A stretch of DNA of 64,000 nucleotides, from contig NC_015500.1 of NCBI RefSeq assembly GCF_000212415.1, positions 682,001 to 746,000 of the forward strand. The letters run 5' to 3'. Numbering within the stretch: position 1 is the stretch's first letter; every line of letters starts with the position of its first letter. Positions 1-9,320 of this stretch are shown here, piece by piece. Below the pieces are notes generated by a model that worked only from the letters and a program-made list of their open reading frames with translations, made no database searches and was not told where the DNA came from. The position numbers and the translations under genes were made by a program. The DNA comes from Treponema brennaborense DSM 12168. GTDB lineage: Bacteria > Spirochaetota > Spirochaetia > Treponematales > Treponemataceae.

Positions 1-1824
1 ATCGTGCATTCGGGATGTTCTCTGCGTGAAGAAGCCGATCGCGCGTTCGAATACGGTTACGCGCTGCAGCGCGAGCTTGAAGCGGTCGGCGACGCGCTTC
101 AGGCGAATCCGGCGAATCCGGCGCCGCTGCTTGAACGGCATCACGAGATTTCAACCAAATTGGAAGAATCCGGCTGGTATCGGCGCGAAGCGTTCGCCGA
201 ACAAGTGCTGCTCGGTTTGGGATTTTCCGCGAGCGATCTGGATCGGCAGGTGGAAGAATTTTCCGGCGGATGGCAGATGCGCGTCGCCCTCGCAAAAGCG
301 CTGATGCAGGGGCCGGATATCCTGCTGCTCGACGAACCGACGAACTATCTCGATCTTGAAGCGCGCAATTGGCTCGAACAGTTTCTGCTCAATTTTAAAG
401 GCGGATTCCTTTTGGTAAGTCACGACCGGTATTTTCTGGACGTTACGATCACGGAAGTATACGAACTGTTCAACGGCGATCTGCATCGGTATCCGGGCAA
501 TTATACGCATTACGAACAGGTGCGGCAGGTCGAACTCGAATCGCTGATTGCGAACTATAATCAGCAGCAGGAAGAAATCCGTAAACTGGAAGATTTTATC
601 CGCCGCTTCGGTGCGAAGGCGACGAAGGCCGCTCAGGCGCAGGAACGGCAGAAAATGCTGGACAAGGTGCTCGCGCAGAAAATAGAAATACCCGAATCCC
701 TGAAGAAAATCCGGTTTTCGTTTCCTCCGGCGCCGCATTCGGGGCGTTTGGTGCTGACGCTGGAACAGATAGGCAAGTCGTACGACGGCGTGCGCCGCGT
801 TATAGAAAATCTGGATCTGGTGGTGGAAAACGGAGAGCGGCTCGTAGTCGCCGGGCGCAACGGGTCGGGTAAATCGACACTGCTGCGGATTTTGGCTGCG
901 CAGGATGCCTCTTTTGCCGGGACGGTCAAAACCGGCGCGGGCGTCGCCGTCGGGTACTTTTCACAGGACAGCGCCGAAACGATCACCGGCGCGCAGTCGG
1001 TGCTCGACTACATCGAGCAGGACGCGCCGCTCGAATTGATTCCGAAGCTCCGCGACATGCTGGGCGCGTTTCTGTTCCGCGGAGATGATGTTTTTAAGTC
1101 GCTGAACGTCCTGTCCGGCGGTGAAAAAAGCCGTCTGGCGCTGCTGCGGCTGCTGCTCAGGCCGGTCAATCTGCTGATTCTCGACGAACCGACGAACCAT
1201 TTGGATCTGCATTCAAAAGACGTATTGCTCGGAGCACTCAAGGATTTCGGGGGAACGGTCGTGTTCGTTTCTCACGACCGCGGATTTATCGAGTCGCTCG
1301 CGACGCGGGTGCTCGAACTGACGCCGCCGGTAAACGGTGCGCCGCCGCGCTACCGCGTGTTTCCCGGTTCGTACGCGTACTATTTGGACAGGCTCGCAGC
1401 CGAAGCGGCGGGAGCCGTACCGGGCGCAGGCGGATGCGGGGCCGGTTCTGCGGGAGTTTCTGTGCGAGGTTCGGCGCTTACCGGTTCCGCCGCCGCGTCT
1501 TCAAGCGGCAGCACTTCAATCGCCGGCGCTTCAATCGGCGACGCGGCGTCCCGTTCAAACGAATCGTCGGGTGCGCAGCGGTATGAAGAACAGAAACGGC
1601 TCAAAAACGAACGCCGTCGTCTTGAGCGCGAAGAGGAACGTCTTATGGAAGAAATTGCCGCTGCGGAAGAAGATAAAGCGGCGCTTGAAGCGCGCCTTGC
1701 CGAGCCTGCCGTATACAGCGACGCGGCGGAGTGCCGTGCCGTTCAGCAGCTGATAGAAAACGCCGGGCACCGTATTGAAGAACTCAGCGCCGCCTGGGAA
1801 GCCGTTTCCGCCCAGCTGGCGTAA
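1..1824 (+). CDS. ABC-F family ATPase (5' end outside window)
   Basis: The reading frame is open from base 1, so the true start and the first Walker A lie upstream. Visible are the first signature (FSGGWQMR, near residue 86), Walker B LLLDEPTNYLD, an Arg/Lys-rich linker, then a complete second ATPase domain: Walker A AGRNGSGKST (about 284), signature LSGGEKSR, Walker B LLILDEPTNHLD and H-loop SHDR. Two soluble ATPase domains without membrane segments define ABC-F, whose characterised members act on the ribosome. A Gly/Ala/Ser-rich low-complexity linker (about 460-520) precedes a charged C-terminal coiled coil. Which ABC-F subgroup it belongs to (Uup-like or antibiotic-protection-like) cannot be told from here. 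Confidence 0.93.
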   Translation: MVHSGCSLREEADRAFEYGYALQRELEAVGDALQANPANPAPLLERHHEISTKLEESGWYRREAFAEQVLLGLGFSASDLDRQVEEFSGGWQMRVALAKALMQGPDILLLDEPTNYLDLEARNWLEQFLLNFKGGFLLVSHDRYFLDVTITEVYELFNGDLHRYPGNYTHYEQVRQVELESLIANYNQQQEEIRKLEDFIRRFGAKATKAAQAQERQKMLDKVLAQKIEIPESLKKIRFSFPPAPHSGRLVLTLEQIGKSYDGVRRVIENLDLVVENGERLVVAGRNGSGKSTLLRILAAQDASFAGTVKTGAGVAVGYFSQDSAETITGAQSVLDYIEQDAPLELIPKLRDMLGAFLFRGDDVFKSLNVLSGGEKSRLALLRLLLRPVNLLILDEPTNHLDLHSKDVLLGALKDFGGTVVFVSHDRGFIESLATRVLELTPPVNGAPPRYRVFPGSYAYYLDRLAAEAAGAVPGAGGCGAGSAGVSVRGSALTGSAAASSSGSTSIAGASIGDAASRSNESSGAQRYEEQKRLKNERRRLEREEERLMEEIAAAEEDKAALEARLAEPAVYSDAAECRAVQQLIENAGHRIEELSAAWEAVSAQLA

Positions 1825-1830
1825 CGGCGG

Positions 1831-1890
1831 TAGCGGCTGGCAATCTGCAGTAGCTGCTGACAATCTGCGGTAGCGGCTGACGATCGCCGT
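1831..1890. repeat. 20 bp imperfect tandem repeat, three copies
   Basis: Units begin at 1831, 1851 and 1871 with consensus TAGCGGCTGACAATCTGCGG. They sit just after the ABC-F stop codon and before the convergent protease gene. No coding frame uses them. Confidence 0.75.
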
Positions 1891-1930
1891 TATGCACCGG
1901 TTCCGCCGTTCGGCATCGGCGTTTGTTTTT

Positions 1931-3838
1931 CTAATCGAGCGTGAGCGCTATAAAATCCGAATAATACGTGTTCTGCTGCAAATCGGTCGCGGTAAAGCAG
2001 TACCGGTACGTACCGTCCTCCGCCTGCGCCGTTCCCAACAGCGGTTTTCCGGTAACGGTGAACGGTTCGCTTTCATACCACTGTTCGCTTTCAAGTTCTT
2101 CCTGCGTAAGTTCCCGGTCGTCTTCCGGCATGAGTATCGCCCGATATAAAAGCTGTATCGTGTCTCCGCTGCGCAGCGGCAGCATCTCCCTTGCGGGCAT
2201 TGCAAACGGATCCTGATCCACCGGTACGGCTCCGACGACGATGCCTTCCGGAAATCTTTTATTGTATGCGGCGATAATCATCACTTCTTCCTCGTCGAGC
2301 AGCGCGGGAATCGCATATCGGGTTTCGGCGTCCGTTTCATCCAAACTGTACAGGCAAACGACTCGATCTTCAAACGTGATCCAAGTACCGGTGAACGGTT
2401 CCTCGATGATCCCGTCTTCGTCTACCGACGTTGCCGGCAGCTGCGCAAGCTGTACGTACCAGTACGTATCGGGAACGTCCGATTCTTCCATCTGCTGCCA
2501 CAATTCAAAATCGAGCTGCGTGATATAGTCCAGCGCCTGCGGTTCAATGCCGATACGCAAGTCTTCATCCTGCCGAAAGAAAAATTCTACGGCGTGCAGC
2601 GGCTCTCCGGTAAGCACGCCGGCAAACGCTTCTATAAAAGCGGTATAGTGCGGCAGTACGCCGAGACTCCGGTATATTTCGAGATATTCCGAAACGTACT
2701 CTTTTCCCGAAAACGGAAAATATACGGACAGCCCCGCGGCTTGCGATTTCAAATTATCAGTTGCATTCGCGTAGGCAACCGTTTCATTGAGCGCGGCGCC
2801 GATCGCCTGTGTGTACTGCGGCGTTATTTCCGCAAGCTGCTGAGCAAACCGCTCTATATCGATCAGATCCGCATCGCTTTCCTGCGGTCCGCCTTTTCCG
2901 AAACCGAACGACTGATAGCGGGCGCGTGCAAGTGCCGGATACGTGTTTTCGGTTACCGGCAGCAGACTGCGCGCCGCGTCGTCGACGGCATCGGCAAGTT
3001 TTTTTATTTTCCGCAAATCGACGACCGAAAGCGTCGCCGAGTCGCCGGTCGGGATGTCTTCCGACGGCGCGTTTCCCCGTATGAACGAGTCGACCAGTTT
3101 TTTGCCGAATCGGGAAATCGGAAGCGCCGGCTTGTCAGAAAGCGTTTTGAACACACGGTAATCCCAGCCGCTTCCCGGTTCCAATTCTTCGCTCGCAATC
3201 ATGTATTCGGCGTAATCGCTCAGCAGCAGCGCGGTTTCAATACTTCCCATGAGACACGCGTCGAACCCGATGAACGCAAGCGGTGCGCGCGCCGCGGGCG
3301 TATCGTTCAGCGCCAGCGCCAGCGCGGGCAGCGGCAGCGCTTCGTCATCGAAATGCTGATCCGAACCGAATCCGAGTACCGGTCCGCCGCCGTGATTCCA
3401 GAATATCAGTCCGTATCGGGACGCGGGTGCGGTTTCGTAACAGAAATTTACGAAAGAACTCAATAACTGCGGGTTCCCGACGCTGATCGGTTCAGGGTAT
3501 CGGCTCAGCTCTTCAAGCCCGCTGCCGTATAATCGCCATATCACGGGAACGTCCGCCGGAACGCGGTCGTTCTGCCATTGCGTCGTTCCGCACGTTAACA
3601 CGAAAACTTTCAGTTTGTCGGGATTGAATCCGCACGCCATCAGTTCGTGCAGATCGTCGGTCGCGAATCCGTTTTCGCTTTCAAGATCCGAACCGTTCAT
3701 CAGTATCATCAAGGTGAACGATCCCGCTTTATCCGGAAAACGTTCCGCAGGCTGCCGGCTTGAAACGCAGCCGGTCAGTATCGATAAAACGATGACCGCT
3801 GCGTATAAACCCGTACCGAGTTTTACGTTGTTTTTCAT
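1931..3838 (-). CDS. Clostripain-type (peptidase C11) lipoprotein
   Basis: A 635-residue protein starting at the ATG at 3838, six bases after AAGGA; an ATG at 3844 abuts that site and is less likely. The N terminus is a lipoprotein signal with lipobox LTGC (Cys24). The C11 core is visible: 'MILMNGSDLE' near the start, catalytic His in FWNHGGG (about 147) and catalytic Cys in GFDACLMGS (about 195). Known C11 peptidases cleave after Arg or Lys and are often self-processed. The roughly 300-residue C-terminal part has no family I recognise. Likely surface-anchored or periplasmic. Monocistronic, with its own promoter. Confidence 0.85.
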   Translation of the reverse strand: MKNNVKLGTGLYAAVIVLSILTGCVSSRQPAERFPDKAGSFTLMILMNGSDLESENGFATDDLHELMACGFNPDKLKVFVLTCGTTQWQNDRVPADVPVIWRLYGSGLEELSRYPEPISVGNPQLLSSFVNFCYETAPASRYGLIFWNHGGGPVLGFGSDQHFDDEALPLPALALALNDTPAARAPLAFIGFDACLMGSIETALLLSDYAEYMIASEELEPGSGWDYRVFKTLSDKPALPISRFGKKLVDSFIRGNAPSEDIPTGDSATLSVVDLRKIKKLADAVDDAARSLLPVTENTYPALARARYQSFGFGKGGPQESDADLIDIERFAQQLAEITPQYTQAIGAALNETVAYANATDNLKSQAAGLSVYFPFSGKEYVSEYLEIYRSLGVLPHYTAFIEAFAGVLTGEPLHAVEFFFRQDEDLRIGIEPQALDYITQLDFELWQQMEESDVPDTYWYVQLAQLPATSVDEDGIIEEPFTGTWITFEDRVVCLYSLDETDAETRYAIPALLDEEEVMIIAAYNKRFPEGIVVGAVPVDQDPFAMPAREMLPLRSGDTIQLLYRAILMPEDDRELTQEELESEQWYESEPFTVTGKPLLGTAQAEDGTYRYCFTATDLQQNTYYSDFIALTLD

Positions 3839-3882
3839 ATTCATTCCTTGCTGCCGCCGGGATGTCCCGGTATGCGTGCGTA

Positions 3883-3912
3883 AGTCTAATTTATGAAAAG
3901 CTTTTTTGTCAA
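3883..3912 (-). promoter_or_regulatory. Sigma70-like promoter of the C11 protease gene
   Basis: On the minus strand: TTGACA (3907-3912), 18 base spacer, TAGACT (3883-3888). Transcription would start about 35 bases before the ATG, leaving room for the AAGGA site. Confidence 0.6.
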
Positions 3913-3980
3913 TACACATGGCTGCGGTTCGGATACGGTTTGGCTGCGGCTCGGATGTACTTTCCCGGTCCCGTTTCGTC

Positions 3981-4009
3981 TTGACCTGTCAAAAACATTG
4001 CGATAGACT
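3981..4009 (+). promoter_or_regulatory. galE promoter with a palindrome over the -35 box
   Basis: TTGACC (3981-3986), 17 bases, TAGACT (4004-4009). The -35 box lies in the inverted repeat TTGAC-CT-GTCAA (3981-3992), which could be an operator. Confidence 0.6.
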
Positions 4010-4048
4010 GAACTCGGAAGGAAGAAGGAACTTTATCAGGAGGAAACT

Positions 4049-5029
4049 ATGAAAGTTTTGGTAATTGGCGGGGCGGGTTACATCGGCAGTCATGTCGTAA
4101 AGGAATTGATGAAGGCCGGACATACGGTTACGGTTTTTGACAATCTGTCGTCGGGGCTGCTGCAGAATCTGTTCAATGAAAACGATTTTATTGCGGGCGA
4201 CATTCTGTATCCGGAAACGCTGGACGCGGCGTTTGCCCGCGGATTCGACGCGTTCGTGCATCTGGCGGCGTTCAAAGCGGCCGGTGAATCGATGATCGTC
4301 CCTGAAAAATATTCTATTAACAACATCAACGGAACGCTTAATATCCTGAACGCCGCGGTAAAACACGGCTGCAAGCGGATGGTGTTTTCATCGTCCGCGG
4401 CGGTGTTCGGCGAACCGCAGTATCTGCCGATAAACGAAGAGCATCCCAAAAATCCCGAAAACTATTACGGGTTTACCAAACTTGAAATCGAACGTTTTAT
4501 GGAATGGTACGACACGCTGAAAGGACTGAAATTCGCCGCGCTGCGCTATTTTAACGCCGCCGGATACGACCCCGACGGCTTCCCGTGCGGTCTTGAACAG
4601 AATCCCGCCAATCTGCTGCCGGTCATTATGGAAGTCGCGTGCGGTATGCGCAGCCGGCTGAAAGTGTTCGGCCGTGATTACGATACGCGCGACGGCACGT
4701 GCATTCGCGATTACGTACACGTTTCGGATCTTGCCGTTGCGCACGTAAAAGCGCTCGAATATATCGCGGCGCACGATGAAAGTCTTAAAGTGAACTTGGG
4801 CAGCGAAACCGGCGTAACCGTTACGGAAATGCTTGAAGCCGCCCGCCGTATTACCGGCAAAGAGATTCCCGCGGACTACGTCGAACGGCGTGCCGGCGAT
4901 CCTGCGTGTTTGTACGCAACGTCCGCGTTCGCCCGTGAAAAACTGAATTGGAAACCCTTGCATTCCGACGTGGACACGCTCGTGTCTTCAACCTGGAATG
5001 CGTACAAAAAACAGAAAGGATTGAAATAA
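4049..5029 (+). CDS. galE: UDP-glucose 4-epimerase
   Basis: Interconverts UDP-glucose and UDP-galactose (Leloir pathway; precursor supply for surface glycans). The 326-residue protein has the NAD-binding GGAGYIGSH at residues 7-15, Ser in SSSAAVFG, the YYGFTK Tyr/Lys pair, and the GalE-typical segment YDTRDGTCIRDYVHVSD. Strong AGGAGG site before the ATG. The stop codon overlaps the start of the next gene by one base (TAATG), so the two are probably translated together. Confidence 0.95.
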   Translation: MKVLVIGGAGYIGSHVVKELMKAGHTVTVFDNLSSGLLQNLFNENDFIAGDILYPETLDAAFARGFDAFVHLAAFKAAGESMIVPEKYSINNINGTLNILNAAVKHGCKRMVFSSSAAVFGEPQYLPINEEHPKNPENYYGFTKLEIERFMEWYDTLKGLKFAALRYFNAAGYDPDGFPCGLEQNPANLLPVIMEVACGMRSRLKVFGRDYDTRDGTCIRDYVHVSDLAVAHVKALEYIAAHDESLKVNLGSETGVTVTEMLEAARRITGKEIPADYVERRAGDPACLYATSAFAREKLNWKPLHSDVDTLVSSTWNAYKKQKGLK

Positions 5030-6258
5030 TGGCTTCAGCTTTTGACCGCGTTACCGATTTTATTGCCGCCAGCCGTTCCGATATGATCGAATTGGAAACG
5101 CTGCTCACTTCTTTTCCGGCGCTCGCACCCGAAAACGGCGGGCAGGGGGAACTTGAAAAAGTTACCGCTCTCGAATCCTGGCTCATGGCGCACGGCGTAA
5201 CGCGGCTGGAACGTTTCGACGCTCCCGACTCCCGCGTGTCGAGCGGAATCCGGCCGAATCTGATCGCGACGATTCCCGGCGCGGACGATTCGGTGCGCGT
5301 ATGGATTATGGCGCATACGGACGTGGTCCCGGTCGGAGAATTGAGTTTGTGGCGTACCGATCCGTGGAAAGTCGTTGAAAAAGACGGTAAACTGTACGGT
5401 CGCGGAGTCGAAGACAATCAGCAGGGCTTGGTTGCCGGAATTTTCGCCGCGCTTTCGCTGCTGAAAAACGGCATTACCCCCGCGCATACGGTAAAACTGC
5501 TGTTCGTCGCCGATGAAGAAGTCGGTTCCGACTACGGCATAAAATATCTGCTTCAAACGCAGAAGCTGTTCAAAAGCGAAGACATTATCATTATTCCCGA
5601 CGGCGGCGATTCTCAGGGAGCAACGATCGAAGTTGCCGAAAAAAATCTGCTGTGGATGCGCGTGAGCGTCCACGGCAAGCAGACGCACGGAAGCCGGCCT
5701 GACGAAGGCGTAAACGCGGCGCTCGCCGGCTGCGACTTGGCGCTCCGGCTGAACGCGCTGGAAACGGTGTTCGACAAACGGGACGAACTGTTTGAACCGC
5801 CGTATTCCACGTTTCAGCCGACCAAAAAAGAAGCGAACGTGCCGAACATCAACACGATTCCCGGTGAAGACGTGTTCTGTATGGACTGCCGCATTCTGCC
5901 GTGTTATTCGCTTGCGCAAGTGCGTGCGGAAATCGGCGCGTGTATTGCCGCGGTGGAAAAAAAGTACGGCGTAACCGTTTCTTACACGGAACCGCAGGCC
6001 GTCGAGTCGCCGGCGACGCCGGCGGACGCACCGGTCGCGGTAAAACTCGCCGCAGCGATAAAAGCGGTTACCGGCGTGAGCGCGCGTCCGATCGGTATCG
6101 GAGGCGGAACGGTCGGTGCGTATTTGCGGAACGCCGGCCTGAACGCGGTCGTATGGAGCCGTATGGACGAGACCGCCCATCAGCCGAACGAATATACCGT
6201 ATTGGATAATTTGGCGAACGACGCACTCGTATTGGCATATGTCATGATGAATTCCTGA
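5029..6258 (+). CDS. M20 family metallopeptidase (dipeptidase-like)
   Basis: A 409-residue zinc amidohydrolase. The start at 5029 is chosen because TAATG couples it to galE and the protein then begins with a normal M20 N terminus. Metal and catalytic residues of M20 are visible in order: His in AHTDVVPVG (about 96), Asp in YGRGVEDNQQG (about 129), the Glu pair in DEEVGSDYG, Asp in IPDGGD, and a late His in DETAHQPNEY. Members hydrolyse dipeptides or N-acyl amino acids; the exact substrate is not evident. Cytosolic, no signal peptide. Confidence 0.88.
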   Translation: MASAFDRVTDFIAASRSDMIELETLLTSFPALAPENGGQGELEKVTALESWLMAHGVTRLERFDAPDSRVSSGIRPNLIATIPGADDSVRVWIMAHTDVVPVGELSLWRTDPWKVVEKDGKLYGRGVEDNQQGLVAGIFAALSLLKNGITPAHTVKLLFVADEEVGSDYGIKYLLQTQKLFKSEDIIIIPDGGDSQGATIEVAEKNLLWMRVSVHGKQTHGSRPDEGVNAALAGCDLALRLNALETVFDKRDELFEPPYSTFQPTKKEANVPNINTIPGEDVFCMDCRILPCYSLAQVRAEIGACIAAVEKKYGVTVSYTEPQAVESPATPADAPVAVKLAAAIKAVTGVSARPIGIGGGTVGAYLRNAGLNAVVWSRMDETAHQPNEYTVLDNLANDALVLAYVMMNS

Positions 6259-6283
6259 CAGAATTTTATCACTGTGTTATACT
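6255..6283 (+). promoter_or_regulatory. Promoter of the lipoprotein trio
   Basis: CTGACA (6255-6260), 17 bases, TATACT (6278-6283). A second TATACT at 6292-6297 is part of a 14 bp direct repeat beginning GTGTTATACT (6275 and 6289). The promoter overlaps the M20 stop codon. Confidence 0.55.
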
Positions 6284-6327
6284 GTAAGTGTTATACTTAT
6301 TGCGGAGCTTTTTAGAGGAGTGTTTTA

Positions 6328-6945
6328 ATGAAAAAAATGGGTTTGAAATCGATTTTGGTGTGCGCGGCGGCCGTTTCTGTCTTGCTGACCGCCGGCTGTG
6401 CGTCCCAATCGGTGGAACGGGTTTCCGCCGATACGGTAATGGATTTGAGCGGCTATTGGAACGATACCGACGTGCGGATTGTTGCCGATTCGATCGTCAG
6501 CGACTGCGTGAACGCGCCTGCGATTTCAAATTATATCCGTACCAATAACAAAATGCCGGTGGTAATCGTCGGTTCGTTCAGGAACGACAGTGACGAACAT
6601 TTGGATACGTCGATCCTCGTAAAGAAATTTGAAACGGCGCTCATAAACAGCGGCAAAGTCGATTTCGTGGCGAGTTCGGCCGAACGCGGCGATATCCGCG
6701 CCGAGCGTGAAGAACAGCAGGAATGGGCGAGCGAATCGACGGCGAAACGGCTTGCGAACGAAACGGGAGCCGATTTCATGCTGATCGGATCGGTTAAGAC
6801 GATCGTCGATCAGGCCGATAAAACGTCGACCCGGACTTATTGGGTGTATGCGGAATTGATCGACATCGAGTCGAACCGCAAACTCTGGATCGGTGAAAAT
6901 TCGGAAATCAAGAAAGTGATTAAACGTTCTTCCGTCCGGATGTAA
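6328..6945 (+). CDS. LpoB-like lipoprotein (penicillin-binding protein activator family)
   Basis: A 205-residue lipoprotein with lipobox LTAGC (Cys24), behind AGAGGAG. The fold markers of the LpoB/COG3417 family are visible: VVIVGSFRNDSDEHLDT, then a helix region, then GADFMLIGSVKTIVDQ and a C-terminal YWVYAELIDIESNRKLWIG. In enterobacteria LpoB activates the synthase PBP1b from the outer membrane; in a spirochaete this role is inference. First gene of a trio with a COG3014 protein and an LPP20 protein, a combination that recurs in other bacteria. Confidence 0.85.
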   Translation: MKKMGLKSILVCAAAVSVLLTAGCASQSVERVSADTVMDLSGYWNDTDVRIVADSIVSDCVNAPAISNYIRTNNKMPVVIVGSFRNDSDEHLDTSILVKKFETALINSGKVDFVASSAERGDIRAEREEQQEWASESTAKRLANETGADFMLIGSVKTIVDQADKTSTRTYWVYAELIDIESNRKLWIGENSEIKKVIKRSSVRM

Positions 6946-8279
6946 TGAAAGCACACCGAGCCGCGCGGTATGCCGCCGCGTTTACCGCATTTATTTTCGC
7001 TTCATGCGCGACCATGGCCGATTATGATTTTTCCGGAATAAACAGCGCGCTGTTTTCGGGAAATTATGACGCGGCGTATGAAATGCTTGAAGCGGACAGT
7101 TCTCTTCTGTATTCCGAACACGACGACGTTTTATACGCGCTCGATAAAGGTATGCTGTCCCACTATGCGGGTGATTATAAGCGCTCAAACACCGAATTGG
7201 CGGAAGCCGAACGGAAAATTTTCGATAATTTTTCAAAAAGCATCACGCAATCGATTTCATCGTTTTTGGTAAACGATACGGTCGTCGATTATGCGGGTGA
7301 AACGTTTGAAGACATTTATACGAATCTTTTTATGGCGCTGAATTATCTGAATCAGGACGATACGGAAGGTGCGTTCGTAGAGATCCGCCGCTTTGATAAT
7401 AAATTGAAGACCGTTTCCGCGCAGTATGCCGATCTGATTGCGGAGGCGAATAAGGAAAATCAGGCGAACGGATCGGCAACGCTTCCGGCGGATACGATGG
7501 AATTCCACAACTCCGCGCTTGCCCGCTACCTCAGTCTTATCATGTATCGCGGTGCCGGCAAGCTCGATTCTGCGGAAATAGACCGCAAATACATCCGTTC
7601 GGCTTTTCAATTGCAGCCGAATCTGTATCCGTTTGCGGTGCCGTCCTGTATCGCGGAAGAATTTTCCGTTCCCGACGGCATGGCCCGGCTGAACGTCGTT
7701 GCGTTTTCCGGCAAAGCGCCCGTAAAAACGGAAGAAGTAACCCGGCTCGGTACGGCGGATGCTTCGTTCTATTATAAGTTGGCGCTGCCGGTGATGAACA
7801 AGCAATTTTCCGCCGTTTCTTCGATAACCGTGTCGGCAGTATCCGCCGACGGTACGGTGGTAGTTTCGGAACAGTTGGAAAAAATTGAAAGCATCGAAAA
7901 TATTGCGGTCGAAACGTTTTCGCAAAAACAGGCGCTGCTGTATCTGAAAGCGGTCGCCCGGTCTATTGCGAAATCGGCAGCGACGTCAACGTGGGGTGTG
8001 CTGTCGGATTCTGCGGACGATGACAATGTCAGCATGTTTTTTTCCCTGATGCAGGTCGTTTCCGCAGTTACGACCGAAGCGACGGAACGCGCCGACGTGC
8101 GGGTTTCAAGATATTTTCCGGCGACTGCATCGGTGGCCGGTTTAACGGTACCGCCGGGTGATTATACCGTCTCGGTTTCATATAAGAACAAAGACGGTAA
8201 AATTATCAGTCAGGATGAATTTTCCGTTGCGGTAAAAACTTCTTCGATCAATTTAGTGGAGTCAGTATGTCTCAGGTAA
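6945..8279 (+). CDS. COG3014-family lipoprotein
   Basis: A 444-residue lipoprotein (lipobox FASC, Cys21) whose ATG overlaps the previous stop by one base. The N-terminal half is helical and TPR-like ('FSGNYDAAYEMLEADSSLLY', 'YTNLFMALNYLNQDDTEGA'), the family hallmark. The C-terminal half is rich in beta strands ('LTVPPGDYTVSVSYKNKDG'). Function unknown; its fixed company with LpoB and LPP20 suggests a shared cell-envelope assembly. No Shine-Dalgarno site of its own, so probably translationally coupled. Confidence 0.8.
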   Translation: MKAHRAARYAAAFTAFIFASCATMADYDFSGINSALFSGNYDAAYEMLEADSSLLYSEHDDVLYALDKGMLSHYAGDYKRSNTELAEAERKIFDNFSKSITQSISSFLVNDTVVDYAGETFEDIYTNLFMALNYLNQDDTEGAFVEIRRFDNKLKTVSAQYADLIAEANKENQANGSATLPADTMEFHNSALARYLSLIMYRGAGKLDSAEIDRKYIRSAFQLQPNLYPFAVPSCIAEEFSVPDGMARLNVVAFSGKAPVKTEEVTRLGTADASFYYKLALPVMNKQFSAVSSITVSAVSADGTVVVSEQLEKIESIENIAVETFSQKQALLYLKAVARSIAKSAATSTWGVLSDSADDDNVSMFFSLMQVVSAVTTEATERADVRVSRYFPATASVAGLTVPPGDYTVSVSYKNKDGKIISQDEFSVAVKTSSINLVESVCLR

Positions 8280-9301
8280 TGCGTTTCGTTTTTTGCGGTT
8301 TATTCGTATGCTTTTTTGCCGGCTGCGCTTCGACGTCCGTATCAAAAGCCGCTCCGCTGTGGGTAAGCGAGCCCGACGCGGAGTATTCCTCGTCGTCGTA
8401 TTTGAATGCCGTCGGATACGGTTCCGACCGCCGTTCGGCCGAGCAGGACGCGGCTTCGGCTCTTGCAAAAAGCATCCGCCAAAGCGTGGTAGTCGCGGCT
8501 TCCGCTTCCGAATCTTTTTCCGGCAGCGACGCCGCGGGTTTTGCCGAGCAATATGATTATTCGCAGATGGTCGAAACGGCGACGACGCTGAACGACATCC
8601 CCGGCATTTCGTTTAAGACGAATTGGACCGACAAAAACGGAACCGTATACGTGCTCGCACAACTGAATCGCCAGGAAACGGGTGCGTATTACCGCAGCCG
8701 GATAGAAGAAACGGCGGCGGTTATAGAAAGCGAGCTGCTCTACGCCCGCCGGAACGAGGGAACCTTTGAAGCGCTTGCGGCGCTGAATAATGCTGCGGAG
8801 AAAGCGCTGCAAAATCAGGAATATCTGGATATTCTGACCGGCATAAACTCCGATATGTACCGGCTTGTTTCGCTCGATTACAAGAGTGCCGCCGCCGTTG
8901 CTGCGCTTGCGGCCCGCGAACCCGAAAAAATAAAGATAACGGTTACCGTAGCCGGAGACGATTCAGGCAGACTTTCCGCTGCGTTTTCCGAAATTTTTAC
9001 TTCTCAGGGATTGAAAATCACCGCTTCCGATCCTGACGCGCGTTACCGGCTTTCCGCTTCCGTTTCGATAGAAAAACTCGACGGATTTGAAAAATACGAA
9101 TACGTGCGCTACGTTCTGACGGCGTCGCTTGAAGATACCGTTACCGGTAAAGTGCTGATTCCGTATTCCGTCAATGGACGTGAGGCCCATATTTCCCAGA
9201 GTGAGGCGGCTCAACGCGCGTTGCGTACGGTTGAAAACGAGATTTCAAATAAGTTCAAACCGCTGTTCGTAACGTTTCTCTCAGGTTGTGCAGAATTCTG
9301 A
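8267..9301 (+). CDS. LPP20-family lipoprotein
   Basis: A 344-residue lipoprotein, lipobox FAGC (Cys20), overlapping the previous gene by 13 bases, with GTGGAG before its ATG. The LPP20 domain is seen in APLWVSEPDAEYS, the conserved AVGYGSDRRSAEQDAASALAKSI, and the long helix with QETGAYYRSRIEE. A second region (about 225-330, from 'KIKITVTVAGDD') resembles a duplicated beta/alpha module. Role probably envelope-related together with the two genes before it. Its last bases contain the promoter of the following gene. Confidence 0.82.
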   Translation: MSQVMRFVFCGLFVCFFAGCASTSVSKAAPLWVSEPDAEYSSSSYLNAVGYGSDRRSAEQDAASALAKSIRQSVVVAASASESFSGSDAAGFAEQYDYSQMVETATTLNDIPGISFKTNWTDKNGTVYVLAQLNRQETGAYYRSRIEETAAVIESELLYARRNEGTFEALAALNNAAEKALQNQEYLDILTGINSDMYRLVSLDYKSAAAVAALAAREPEKIKITVTVAGDDSGRLSAAFSEIFTSQGLKITASDPDARYRLSASVSIEKLDGFEKYEYVRYVLTASLEDTVTGKVLIPYSVNGREAHISQSEAAQRALRTVENEISNKFKPLFVTFLSGCAEF

Positions 9302-9320
9302 TTCGTGCTATAGTTCCCGT
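9286..9320 (+). promoter_or_regulatory. Leaderless-type promoter of the U32 peptidase gene
   Basis: TTGTGC (9286-9291), 17 bases, TATAGT (9309-9314), then six bases to the ATG at 9321. It lies across the stop codon of the LPP20 gene. No Shine-Dalgarno sequence is present. Confidence 0.65.
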
